Positions 37,707-49,700 of a DNA stretch of 64,000 nucleotides are shown one piece after another (positions within the stretch are counted from its first letter, which is position 1; each line of letters opens with the position of its first letter). The stretch is from Monarcha castaneiventris obscurior (lineage: Eukaryota > Chordata > Aves > Passeriformes > Monarchidae), in the NCBI GenBank assembly GCA_026261815.1, contig JAMPIT010000230.1, positions 11,035,001 through 11,099,000 of the forward strand. The letters are read 5' to 3'. A program made the translations under genes and the position numbers. The notes beneath the pieces were generated by a model. It saw only the letters and a list, made by a program, of their open reading frames with translations. It did no database searches and was not told where the DNA came from.

Positions 37707-40700
37707 TTTACAGCCCAGCTGAACACCTGAAGACTATCCTCAGAGGCGAAACCCACATTGTTTAATGTGTTGTGCTATTTTAGGCCATACCTATGACATT
37801 TAAGAGGCACATTTTTAAGAGTAACCTCTGAGACAAAAATCTTCTGTGCTGTAGCATGGAGTCCTCTGCCCAAGGAGAGCACTGTCAGAAGGACACCCAC
37901 TGCAATCTGGCCAAATCCAGGCATATGTTAGGAATCCTCCTCTGCACTTTGTGTGTGTTTTGGGGTCTGATGGGAGCCCTTCACAAGAATGTTGGCATGG
38001 TGAAAAATGGGAGAAAGCAGATTTATGAATAAAACTATATTTACAGTGCCAATGATACTCTGTTTCCCCCATTAGTATTGGAGCCAAGTCTGGTTTTCTC
38101 CTTCTTCCCCTCATTTCTCCTTTTGTTGGTTACTGCAGGAATGTCAATCATTATTCTGTGTATGCATGACATCAAGGTGTTGCCATGGCAATAACAGTGT
38201 CAAATTATTCACTGTGATTTGAGTGTGTGATCTCAAGAGGAAGAGTAGCAGGAGCTGTAGGGTGGACAGGCAGTTTTCAGTGCCCAAATTAAGTAAAGGC
38301 AGGATTTTCCAAAAGACGTAAATTATATGTCTTGCATTTGTGCATGGGGAAATAATTTCATTTGCAGTTTTGCAGGCCTTGCTGTCTCATCTCCTGACTT
38401 CATTCCCAGATTACATAGTTTGACATTTCTATGGATTTATTTGCACTGGCAAATAATTGCAAGCACTAAAAAAATGCATCCACAGGAATGGAAAACAGGT
38501 TGAAGTCCTTTTCAAAACAAGGCCTTTGATAAACTGTTGTAGGAAGAAGGGCATGTGTTTGGAAGAGCATGAAGTGCGGGATGTTTTATGTGTGAGAATG
38601 GCATATGTTAAAGTTTACCCCTCTATGAAACTCCTCTTCAAGGTGTTAACAATTTGCCATAATTAGATGTGTTCATGAAAGAAGGCAGATGTTCTCTTCG
38701 GGCCGTGTCTGTGTTATGTTAGTAAAGAATAAGGTCTTTTTCTGGCTTCGTCATCCTGTCTTCTTCCTGACATAGCGTAGACAGGATTTCTAATATTAAC
38801 TCCCGTAAGTTGCAAAGGGCGATAAGGAAGTGGGAGGGAGATATTTTAATAGAAAATGACCTTTAGTTCTGCCTAGTGAATAGATTCAAAAGTTAATTGA
38901 GCTAACTGCATTACTGCAGTAATTTGTTTGTGAACGCATTACCATTATGAGATTAACTCTGTAACATTAGTATATTTGAGAATGGTCACAGGACAGATTG
39001 TAAGGGAGCTTACAACATCGAGGAGTGGGTGTACAGCTTGCACATTTTGCTCTGTTGAAACCCTGACAAAGCTATCTGCAAGGTCTCCTGTATTTTATCA
39101 AAATAATTTGTTAATGCTATTGAAATTCCTTGGGAAAGTTTAATATTACTAATGCATAAGACTGCTGCCTTTCTCAAAAAAGACTACTTTCCCTCTTCTT
39201 ATGGGCCTCCTTGGAAGCATGAGTGCAACCCTAGTGAGTTATTGCATGGGCCAGATAGTTTAATGCATGTCTTTGAGAACTCTGCCATCAAAAACAGCGA
39301 AAAATGGCGTAGAGCCCAGCTGAACACAGTTGGAAAGTACAATTGCCATTTATTGCTGGCAAACAGCTGGAAGAACAACAAAACAAAATTTAAGCCCATC
39401 ATGACTGTAGATATGTGGCCACGACTGTAGATATATGGTCTGCCTTTCAAAGCTGCACTGATGTTTCAGTCACGTTCTCTGCTAATGAGTATCTGTAACA
39501 CTGCATTTATCTGTTCTGGGTATTTTGACAAGGGAAGGGTTTGGCCAGACAAGGAAGAGATGTGCCAGATTAGCAGTGTTGGCTAAACATAGGATATTCT
39601 TGAGTAATTCAAACCTTTGAACTTGGGTTGTTGAGACTTAAAGTGAATTTGGCTATTGCATGTCCTGGCTTGCAGGACTGTTTTCAAAATATTTCCTAAT
39701 TCTATTTGCTGTGCCTGACTGTTTCTACATCTTTCTCTCCCAAGTCCTCAGTCTAGTTAATAAGAGTTGTGAGAAATCTGTGAGGAATGCAAACGCAGAA
39801 AAAAACCTCATCTATTTCTTATGCTGCTGTTGTGCCAGCATGCCCTGGCCTTCCAGACTCAATTTAAAATTCAGCTTTAGCATGGCAGAGGAAGGGTGAG
39901 GGTCAGAAATCCACAATGGGGCTGACTTTGTGAAAGTAGGGTTTGTCTGTGTGCGTGTACATGAGAGAGGCACAGACTGGCTTTATTTGCCTCTAATTCA
40001 TGTCCCTCTTCGAAAAGTAACTTGTAGCATTTTTTCAGTGTTTTTTCTGTGTGCAGAAAGCAGCTATGATTTGGTGCACATAGTCATTTTTTCATGCCCT
40101 CTCGTAATCTCTTCTATTTTGTATCAGCATCACACTTTCTCTTTTACATCTGCTGATTAATTCTGTTGCATTTATTTGTTTCTCTAAATGGCATGCAATT
40201 CATTCATATCTTAGGCTGCTTCTTGCCAGTGATTGATTTTTCTCTCTTAGATTTGTAAACCTATTTTAATATTTTTCTGTCCTTGGGAGCAGTATTATCT
40301 TTTGTAATTTACACTTTAATCAATTTTAAAAATTGAGACTGGAAGCTTGAGTTGGGATTACACAAAAGCAGACTAAAGACATTGCTTTGATTTCTGTTCT
40401 GTGTGCAGTGCACACTTTCTAGGCACTTCTGAGGGCTGGACAGAATACTCTCTGAATGAGATGAAGAAAAACATCAAGCCCAGGAGCTTTGGAAATAAAA
40501 AAAAAAAAGAGAATAGTTGGAAGATTGGGGTTTAAAGGCAGATGGATGGAAGAAGAACCTGCTTGCACCCTTCCAGATGATGACAGGACCCACTTCCCTT
40601 GCAAATAGCCTCCCAAAATTCTGTTTTCAGACGGCATCTTAATGGATAGAATGGCTTACATTCACAAATTGAGCTCTCAGTGCAGTGGCTGCAGTGAGAT

Positions 40701-43700
40701 CTGTCAGGGAGGGAGAGATGACAGCCATGGTTATAATAGCTTCAGGTATCCGATTTTAATCTGCTTGTTTGTTGGAGTAATCCTTGTCTTAGAAAAATAA
40801 GGAAAGACTTGAAGAGTGAGGGAGAGGTGTAAAATGTGAGTAAAAAGGTTCTCCACTTCCCTTACACTCTTGTCACCATCACAGCCACTGGGATTTGGTT
40901 GCCTTTTCTTCTCCTTTATGCCCCAAAGGCATAAAAGGAATAAACTAGGTAGCAGTAACCTCAGCACAAAACTCATGACTCTCCTAGAGATTCACTCTAT
41001 TGTGCAGCACATAAGATGTGAGTTAATAAGGCAACAAAGGAAACAACTTTACTGTCCCTCTGTTATTTCCTCTGTGGGTTTCCCTGGGGTGTGTTTAGAT
41101 TGTCAGTCCTTGGGACAAGGAGGTGTGTTTATTTTTATCATCTATAGAACAGAATAGTATTGTTGGCAATAAAAGCTGGTAAATATTTGGGGGTGTAGGG
41201 GGAGTTGATATGAAAGGAGTTTTTAAAATTTGGTTTTTTTAGACTTTTGCAGCAGATGCATTATATATTCCTAGTCCTGGTAATATTCTCATTTATAAGT
41301 ACAGACCATACTCTGGGGTCTTTGCTACAGTTAAAATGAGTTCCTCAGGTCTCTTCATTTATCTAAGGGACTACTTCTTTAAAGCTTTTAGAGAGACTGA
41401 GAGAAAGATCTCTTTCTCATGGAAATACACATTCCTGTGGTCACTGTTTGAAGATTACAAACCATCAAGAGGAATTTTAAGAGATTTGCAGGAGCTGCAG
41501 CCTTCTGCCAGGAGCCCAGAGCAGTTATCACCTGTGTTCAGAAAACTGGAGAAGACATTAGTTTTCACTGCTCCACCGATGTAATTCTTATTCCCACTTA
41601 GAATATGCTGAAGTCTGAGACCCTCTTCTGGATACCCATCATATTTTATATCTTCTTTAGGACAAGGGCAAAGTTTTGTAATAGTTCAGCTGTAGCCAGG
41701 CTGTTAAAAGCCAGTAGGTTCTTAGGAACAGGAATGTCTTTGCCTAAAACTTTTCATCTAATGGTGGTGATTTATGTTTTGCTTCATTCTACCAACCATC
41801 TGTTGTTTCCTGCTGGTGACACACATCTTCCTCAGCTTTCTCAGTGTGTGGTACATTCAGGCTCTGCTCTGTGGTCCAGCCTAAACGGCAAGAACCATTT
41901 TAATAAGTGTTTATAAATAATATTAATGATAATTTATTACTACGTGGTTGGTTGTTTTCTGGCCTATCAGCTACAAAGGAAGGCAAATTTACACCACAGG
42001 AACCACTTTTGCATTTGCAGAGGAAATTTAAGGCTGAGAAATCTTTTCTCACTTTTGCTTCTGAAACTCACTGAAGGTTAATATAATCCATTGCAGCATA
42101 ACAGAGACTGAAAATGGCAATGTCTTGTTTTAGTGCCTGGTTGATGGTTTGCAAAAGTCTATTTTATCATCTGACTGAGTTAATTGTAATTTTCCACATA
42201 TTGTTCCTCATGTTGAGAACTGAATAAAATCATATTAAAAATTGAAACCACCAAATTATGCAACCTGTTGCTAGCCAAAAGCTAAGTCAATACTATAGCC
42301 AGCAAAGTAGAAATAATTTTTCCTTGCACATCTCATTCTTTGTTTACAAAATAATGCACAGATTTTTAAATGAGTAGTAGTATACAGAATTTAACAATTG
42401 TTCATTCTTGTTTTTTAAAGTCAGTTTGCATTAATAATTTTCTCATTTTTATGCAGAAATTTTCCGCATTTTTGTTGACTAAAATATTACTAATCTAATT
42501 TCCTATTAAAAAACTCATTCCAGCATTGCAGAGCTGAAAGGTGCTACCAAGCATTTAGTCTTCAATTTACATACAACAAACCCTGTGATCTGATGGGGGA
42601 TTTCACACAAGAATGGCTGCATGCAATTACGTGGGCAAAGAAAAAAATTCATCCAAGGATCTGCTCTACAACAATTTCATTTGTTGGTCTCCCATTAAGA
42701 GTTCTATTGTTGAATTGCTTATTGATGTGGACTTAAGAATAGAAAAATCTACACAGTGTTGTCATACCAGGTTTTCAATTCTGTTTGCATTTTCTTTTCT
42801 TTTTCCTTTTTAATTATAATTTGCATTTGTTAGAAAGGGACAAAGTAAACAGATTGGAATAATTCATTTGAGTTAACACTCATTGACAAGAAAACATTAA
42901 GCATTCTCCAGATGAAGCATCAGTCATGAAAGACAGAAGGATAATCCTAACATTCCAACTCAAGTAAATTAGTTTTTGGATATATATTCCAGCATTGCAT
43001 GAAGCTGTACCAATTCTTAATACTGTCATAATAATATGCACTTTTAAATGCTGCCAGAAATCATGATTACAACAGAGAGAGGATTCACTGTTTGTGTTTA
43101 TTAATGTGGGAATGTTGGAAGAGTATTTGATATTAAATGTCACAGTCTACAGTGATTGGAGCTAAACTGTAAAATTGATTGAGAAGGTTTGGGCAGATAA
43201 ATGTAAATGGCAAACAGCGCTCCACACACTGCAATGGTGGAAGAATATCCTGATGTTACACCTCTGTCATGGCAGAACAAGTACAACCTTGTGAACCTGG
43301 TGCCACCCCCTTGGAAAGGTGGTGAGAGAAAGTGGAGGGTGCAGGACCAAGGTAAGCATGATCCTGAAACACATCTGCTCCTTCTGAGTACAAGGAAGCC
43401 ATTTGTACCTTGGCTGGCCCACTTTATTTCCCAACTCAGCTGTGTTTGTCCAGCGGTGGGCAACTGGGCTGTGTTCTTCCTTAATTTGCTGTGGGTGGAT
43501 ACGAAATTCTGTCCCACCATACTGTGCCAACAGCACCATCATAGTTGCTTCTTAGAAGTTTGACTCTAAAGCTGGCAGCTCACTGTGTATGGTGGCCAGG
43601 ACACCTTTCCTTCAAACAGGATGGAGGAAAAGCAGGGCAAGGAGCTCCCTTGCCCTCTCTGTGTGTGAGGGAGCCATTATTGCAGAAGAAACCATTGCAG

Positions 43701-46230
43701 TAATGTTAATTTACTTAGCTGTTACATTTCTCTTGAATTAACTGGTGCGCTATGAATTTCACAGTAGTGTCCTCTGCTGCACACAGTGTAAGATGCAGGA
43801 CTCAGGCTGGGAAGGAGCACCTGGAAACCTGACTTATAGCTCTGAAGATATTTTAAAAAATTAAAAAATAAAAAAGGAAAGTTACAGAGCAGCTAGTGTG
43901 ACCTAGCGTCACCATGCATGTTCTTCCAGTCCACACTAAACCATAAATGAAGTGTGGTTAAGGTTAATCTCCCTCTAAATACTATGTATATTTCTTGAGT
44001 GGTGAGTAATTTGCAATATTATGACATTTGATAGGTGATATTCGTCTCCAGCTGATACAGTTTCAGCAAAGAGCTGACAGAACAGCAACAGTCCTTTTAT
44101 TGTCTTGAGCTGGCGTTGTGAGGCAGCAATGAAAGCAGTGGAGCTGGCAATGCAGTAACTTAATACAGAACACAGGCTTCTTCTTTTGTTAAACATCTCC
44201 CCTAAAAATGCTGGCAAGTACACATTGTTTCCTTATCGTTTTTTCCTCTTGAGAGATTTCAATTCCATTTACCCCACGGGCCCAAATCCTTCCTGAACAC
44301 ATGAGTTAGACAGTAAGGAGGATTACCAGAAATAGCTCAGACAATGACCAAAAGCCATCTTCCGTGCCTTTTCTTTCCAGCCAGCCACCCAACTTTAATT
44401 ATCAAGGGGATGAATACCATATCTGACTGCATAATCAAAATCCAGTGACCTGTCAGAGCAGGCAGTAAAATTAAACTCTTTTGCTGTTTCCCTTTGACTA
44501 GGCTTCAGTTCTGGCACCCTTTTAACCCAGATTTTCTGACACATTGTAACTTGTAGACATTTAAGAATACAACCGCTGAGCTAATACCTTTTAGATTATG
44601 CCCTCATAGTATATATGGTATATTTAGTGTAATGATTTCTAGTAAAATTGAAGCACCCTGATGCCAAAGAAATAGCCATTAATTTAAAGAGCATCAGCAA
44701 AGAAGAGCGAGAGCATTTTGAATAATAGAAATTTCTGCCCAGTTTTTCCAGCAATTTTTCTGCCTGTGATATTTGCCAGCACATTCCTGATGAATGTCTA
44801 AGGTAAAAATGAATGCTCATTTGGATCTTGAATGTCATTCAATATACGGGAAGAGTCACTGACTTTTCTTTAACTATAGTCCCATATTTTCACCATTGAA
44901 AAAAACTTTAATTTTTTTCTTCTCCTCCTCCAAATACATTACAGTGCACTAAGTGGATTAATGCTCGGCAAAGTTCAGAGAAAGTCATATGAGGTGCCAA
45001 AAGGGCACTCCTGTTGCTAAGTCTAAACCTAAACTCTGTTCCTTAGAGCCAACTCTAGATTTTGTAAAAAATGAGGGAGTGATTATTTTTAAATATGTCC
45101 TGGGGTGACTGTATGATACCGTATGATTTGTCTCAAACCAGGACAAAATGTTTTTCCATACAGCATGTTTCCCTTTTTCTGTCTTAACTGAGTCAAAAAA
45201 GCAGCATAGCTCAACACAGACATAATACTCTTTTTATGGATTGGAAAGGGAAAACAGAAGGGCTGGTTTTGCAACTCCAGGAAAACTGTGCTACCAAAAG
45301 GGGTCCCAGAGTTGGTGCCCTGGCAAGCCCCACATATCTCTATGGTTGATTTGTCTCTGGGCATAGAAAGCAGGAAATTTCTATGAGGAGTCCCCTCAAG
45401 GTTTTCTCAGAAGATTACAGTATAGAGCTCCTCCACAGTCATTCCAGATTTCTGGGTTTTATGCTAAGTAATAGGTACTGAGCTGACTTAAACTACAGAT
45501 TTTCTACTCTTCTAGAGACAACATCTCAAAGAAAAAATCTGGGATTCCTTTTATATTTTTTCTTCTTTGCTCTTCTTTCACAAAGGTGTGAAGCTGGTTA
45601 CCTACCCAACCATTTTGCCTGACCGAGGAGGATAAAAAATGATACCTTTAGAAACACACATTCTGAGGCTCCAAAATTGAGCATTTTTTCCCATTTATTA
45701 GCAAAATGTGAGAATTACAGAAGTCAGCCTATGAGGGTGGTACCAAACCCAGCAGCAAGCAGCAGACTGTCCCATGTATGGTGCTAGCATTAGACCTAGA
45801 TCTAATCACTTAACCAACTGTGTATTGGCATCAGGCCCTGGAGACTTTAGTTACTATTTTTTTATTTTTGAACAGAATGACAATTCAAATTTTTAGTACT
45901 GATAGCTTTCTAATTGGCTGATTCTTTTAGTATTTTCAGATTAGGCTGTGCTTCTTGGCAAGCAGACTTTTATAGACAAGTTCTTCACAGCCAGAGTTGC
46001 ATCCCTACTTAGTGTGCGGAAGTAATATTTCCTAGACATCTATTTTGCGTCACAGAGAAGAAGCATCATAAGCTAGTGGAAGTTATTAATTTTTAATATT
46101 TTATTTCAAATTTTAAGGTGTAAAGTTGCTGGATAATGAAAAATTCTTGGAAGCAAGCATTCTGGGGAAAATGTACATGAATCAGAAGGATGCTTATTTT
46201 GTATTTTCACTTCCTATGATCTTCAGAAAA
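37707..46230. other. Intergenic stretch downstream of PARD3
   Basis: No gene was recognised. ORFs are short, overlap on both strands and resemble no family known to me. Small structures seen are a 14-bp palindrome ATTACTGCAGTAAT at 38910-38923 in an AT-rich block, and a two-copy 20-bp direct repeat at 39401-39440. At 43207-43563 a GC-richer interval is open in several frames and contains an AAG|GTAAGC donor-like site at 43352. None of these is enough to call a gene. No transposon was identified. Confidence 0.7.
39401..39440. repeat. Two-copy 20-bp tandem repeat
   Basis: ATGACTGTAGATATGTGGCC (39401-39420) is followed directly by ACGACTGTAGATATATGGTC (39421-39440), differing at three positions. 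This is a simple local duplication in intergenic DNA with no evident function. Confidence 0.9.
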
Positions 46231-46300
46231 TGCTGACTGCAGTCAGCAATGTTGGCAACAGTCCTTTTTCACAGAACCCTTGAAGTATTGCAATACTTCA
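46231..46300. repeat. Cluster of three palindromes
   Basis: An 18-bp perfect palindrome (TGCTGACTG then its complement, 46231-46248) is followed by TGTTG-G-CAACA (46250-46260) and a 20-bp perfect palindrome (TGAAGTATTG then CAATACTTCA, 46281-46300). They lie just left of a decayed CR1-like element. I know of no element with this exact arrangement. It could be a conserved regulatory element, a transposon end, or chance. Confidence 0.9.
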
Positions 46301-46339
46301 TTGCCCACAACAGCCAGCCAGGCTTTTAATATATTAGTC

Positions 46340-46730
46340 CTGAAGGTAGAGATAGATTCTGGAGAGATTCTGAGGTCAGAAGAGACTGCTATAATAATCT
46401 AGTTTATTACCTAACTTCCTTTTTAACACCGACTGCAGAATTTCGTTCAATACTTCCTACATCAAACCCAGTTTGTGGCTGAAATCAAGAAAATCTTTCA
46501 GAAAGACATCCAGTTTATATTTAAGATGATAAGGGGCAGAGAATTCACCACATCCCTTGGCAATGTACTTAGTTTTTAATTGCTTGTACTGATAAAAATT
46601 TATGTTACCGCCAGTCTGAAGTCTGCTAACTTCATCTTTAATGATCTTGCCGTGCCTTTTTGTTTGCTCAGTTAAAGGCAAAATTACACAGACATAATTT
46701 TACACCCCGAATATGACTCAATAAGACCTG
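46340..46730 (-). mobile_element. Decayed CR1-like LINE 3' fragment
   Basis: Read on the plus strand, the block has the landmarks of a reverse-complemented CR1 3' end. An AGATTCTGGAGAGATTCTGAG stretch resembles the terminal ATTCTRTG-type repeats, and next come GGTCAGAAGAGACTGC and ATAATCTAG. Then AAAGACATCCAGT, CACCACATCCCTTGGCAA and a run near AAAAATTTATG-CAGTCTGAAGTC occur in that order. The element is therefore on the minus strand. It is heavily diverged and has no usable reverse-transcriptase ORF. The right boundary is approximate. The match is from memory of sauropsid CR1 consensus sequences. Confidence 0.6.
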
Positions 46731-49700
46731 GGTTCCAAATGAGAAACATTAGCCTTGAGTCTCAGAAGTTCTAAACATGGAAAACATGAGCACCCAGGTG
46801 GTACAAGAGGAGGGAGGGAGACAGGAAGAGCAAAGCCCAGAATGATGTTACATGCTAAACTTCCATCTGCAAACTGCACACAGTCATAAATAGAGACCAA
46901 TTTTGAAAATCTGGCCTGTAAATACCACAGCTAAGAAATACACTTTCAAGATATTGGCTGCTGTCAGGTTAACATTCTCTTGATGCTTCAATATCTTCTT
47001 TTTAATGTTTTTTTGATGTTTCTGTAACTAAAACCAGGCTTGTGTAACAAAGAGATGGTTTGCAGGCTGCTAGTCAGTACTGTGACCTAGAGATAATTCT
47101 TAATGCTATTTCTGTTTGGTATAAAATCACAATGCATTGTCACCTTGAACCTACCATCCTCTCATAAAGGGCTTTAATCTTATTTTTCCTATTGAACAGA
47201 GGCATTCTCATATCCTTTTGTAGTCAAATCATAGGATCTGACTGAAGCTGTTTTCAAAGAAAGGAACGTATCTGGTAACTGAAAATTTAAATTTGATTTG
47301 AAAACCCAATATAAATATTTTGTATTCTAATAAATTTTTATTTTTTTATACTGAGGACAAAAAGGAGAACAGGAACTTCAGCTTGAAGATTAAAGTCAAG
47401 ATAAATGCCTAAACCAAAGCCAGTACTCCAAATCTATTTTTCCTTTTTCTTTGCTGCCAAGTATTTTTTCTCTAAACTAAGAGGAATATTTGCCATTGCA
47501 GTGATAAAACTGTGAGCAGAGGAGTTCAGTCACGCCAGGGAGAGAATATGATACTTTACATGAACTTGTCAAGGTAATGTCAATTAAAAAAAAAAGAGAG
47601 AGAGAAAGGGGAAAAAAAAAGAGGCACAGAGTGACTTTTTAAATCTTTCACACAGATCTTATCTATTCATAACCCAAATCAAAGCAACTCTGATTGCTCT
47701 ATCAAGTGTAATATATAATTAAGGCAATTCAGTCCTAAGGTTTAGGGTTATCGCAGTTCTTTTGATTTGAGTCGCTGATTGTCTTAGAGAAAGAACTGGT
47801 TGGGAGTTTTTTGACAGAGAGGTTTTCATCTTAAAGAAAAAACCCCATCTGTCAAAAGGAAAATTTTACAGTGAGGACAAAGCCTGCAGAATAATCAATA
47901 GCCCAGGACTTACAGCACTCCCAAGAGCGTGGTAGTGCAAATCCCACTCTCAGCTGGAGCAGTGCCCGAACCTTGGAGGTGCTGGCTGGCCAAGACTGGG
48001 CCAGGCCCTCTCTCCTCCGGCCTCCATTTAAATTGTACTGCAACAAACACCCAACTTCTGGGCTGCAAATTCAGTCCCTCGGTCTCTCTGGCTGGTTTTG
48101 GTTTGGCCCTGGTACAGGGGTGAGAAAGGTTTGAAATGTTAAGAAAGCACTCTCTAACACAGCACATGTAAGCTCTGAGATCTTTGTGAACTCGCCTGCC
48201 CTGAAGCCTGACCTCTGCGAGTCTCTTTGAATGTTCATTATACGAGAGGCCCAGAGCACACATGAATTCCAGCCTTTCTGTAGCACCCGGGAGACTGGAG
48301 AAGCTGGGCATATGCTCACTCTTTCTGTGCTCATTCCCACCGTCATGAGTCAGGGTGTGAGCCGCACGCAGATTTTTGTACCCGTTATTGGTGAGGGTGC
48401 AGACATTTTGAGGAAGGGGCTGTGCGCGCCTGTTACATCTACAGTGTGCTTAAAGCTACATGTTAGCAGGATACAGTTCGGCTGAAAGGTGTTAGTGGCT
48501 GCCAACAGGGATGTTCTGGCTCCAAAGAAAATAACAATCCTCGTTAAAAATAATGGGTGTGCCAAGCAATCGGCCAGGCTATGCGAACAAAGCAATCAAG
48601 CCCCTTTATGAGGTAAAAGCAGCTGGTGGCTGAGGAAATACCAGCGGCACTTGGATGTGGCTTTACGACACAGGAGCTTTGCAGCAAGGAGCTGACGGAG
48701 TTCATTCCTTCCTGCCCTCCCGCCCTGCAGCCCCTTCCCACAGGCTGCTGCCCCTCAGCTCTGGCTCTGCTGTGAGCTCAGCTGGCTTCAAACGGGGTAA
48801 ACAGAGCAGGGTCAGAGAGGCCTGGGGGGACAGGGTCTCCCAGAGCTGTGGCTGCTACCAAGAACCCATCAACAGAAATAACATTGCATCTGCAGTCTTA
48901 TATTACATTGATTTTTTTTTTCTTTTACATTTCTGGTGGTTCAGTATGATTTTTTTCATAGTGAATAGAAAGGAATAAAATAATGCAGTTTTTCTATTAT
49001 CTTTAGTATAAGATTTTAGTGCCTCATAACACATTTTACTGAATGTAAGACTGAGAGAAAGGAAATCATAAATTCCTACCCCAGCCATGCTGCCTGCTAG
49101 GAGGTGTGTCTTTATCATGTGCACTCCATTCAGGGTGGGATTTACATTCTCTAACTTGAGTTAGTTGAAAGTGTGTAGGATAAGTTACTCATATAAATGT
49201 ATTCCTGAGTCAGCTGAGGGAGAAACGACTACATAAATTACTCCTGCCTGCCCTAAATAAGGGTTCAAAACTGGGTGCTAAGACTGGGCCAGCCTTAAGG
49301 AAAGTTTATATGATTGGCAGCAAAATTTTAAAGTATTGAAGATAGGTGTGATGAATTTCACCCTTTTAATATCAAAATCTTGTCCTACTGAAATTTAAAC
49401 CAAGATTCCTCTGTATTTCAGTGGGATGAGGGTGTGTCCTTTACATGTCTCTTCAAGAGAATTTCTTTCTCTTATTCCAAGAGGAAGGCACACTGAAGTC
49501 CAAGACCCTCGATCCAGGTGAATACCTTCCCCATGTCCCCATAACTGTGCCCCATGTTACACTAGCAAGGGCTGCACTGGTCAGTGCTAAATGGGAGAAA
49601 AAGCAAGTCACCTTGCTTTTTGGTAAATTTGTTCTGATCTTTATCTACCTCACAACTCTGGTGCTTTGGAAATGTAATTAATATTTGTTAAATGCTTCCT

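Noticed and set aside
37319..37765. ORFs of 129 to 145 codons rich in Arg/Glu/Lys (plus) or Leu/Phe/Ser (minus)
   Set aside because: They are direct translations of the (GAAGA)n microsatellite.
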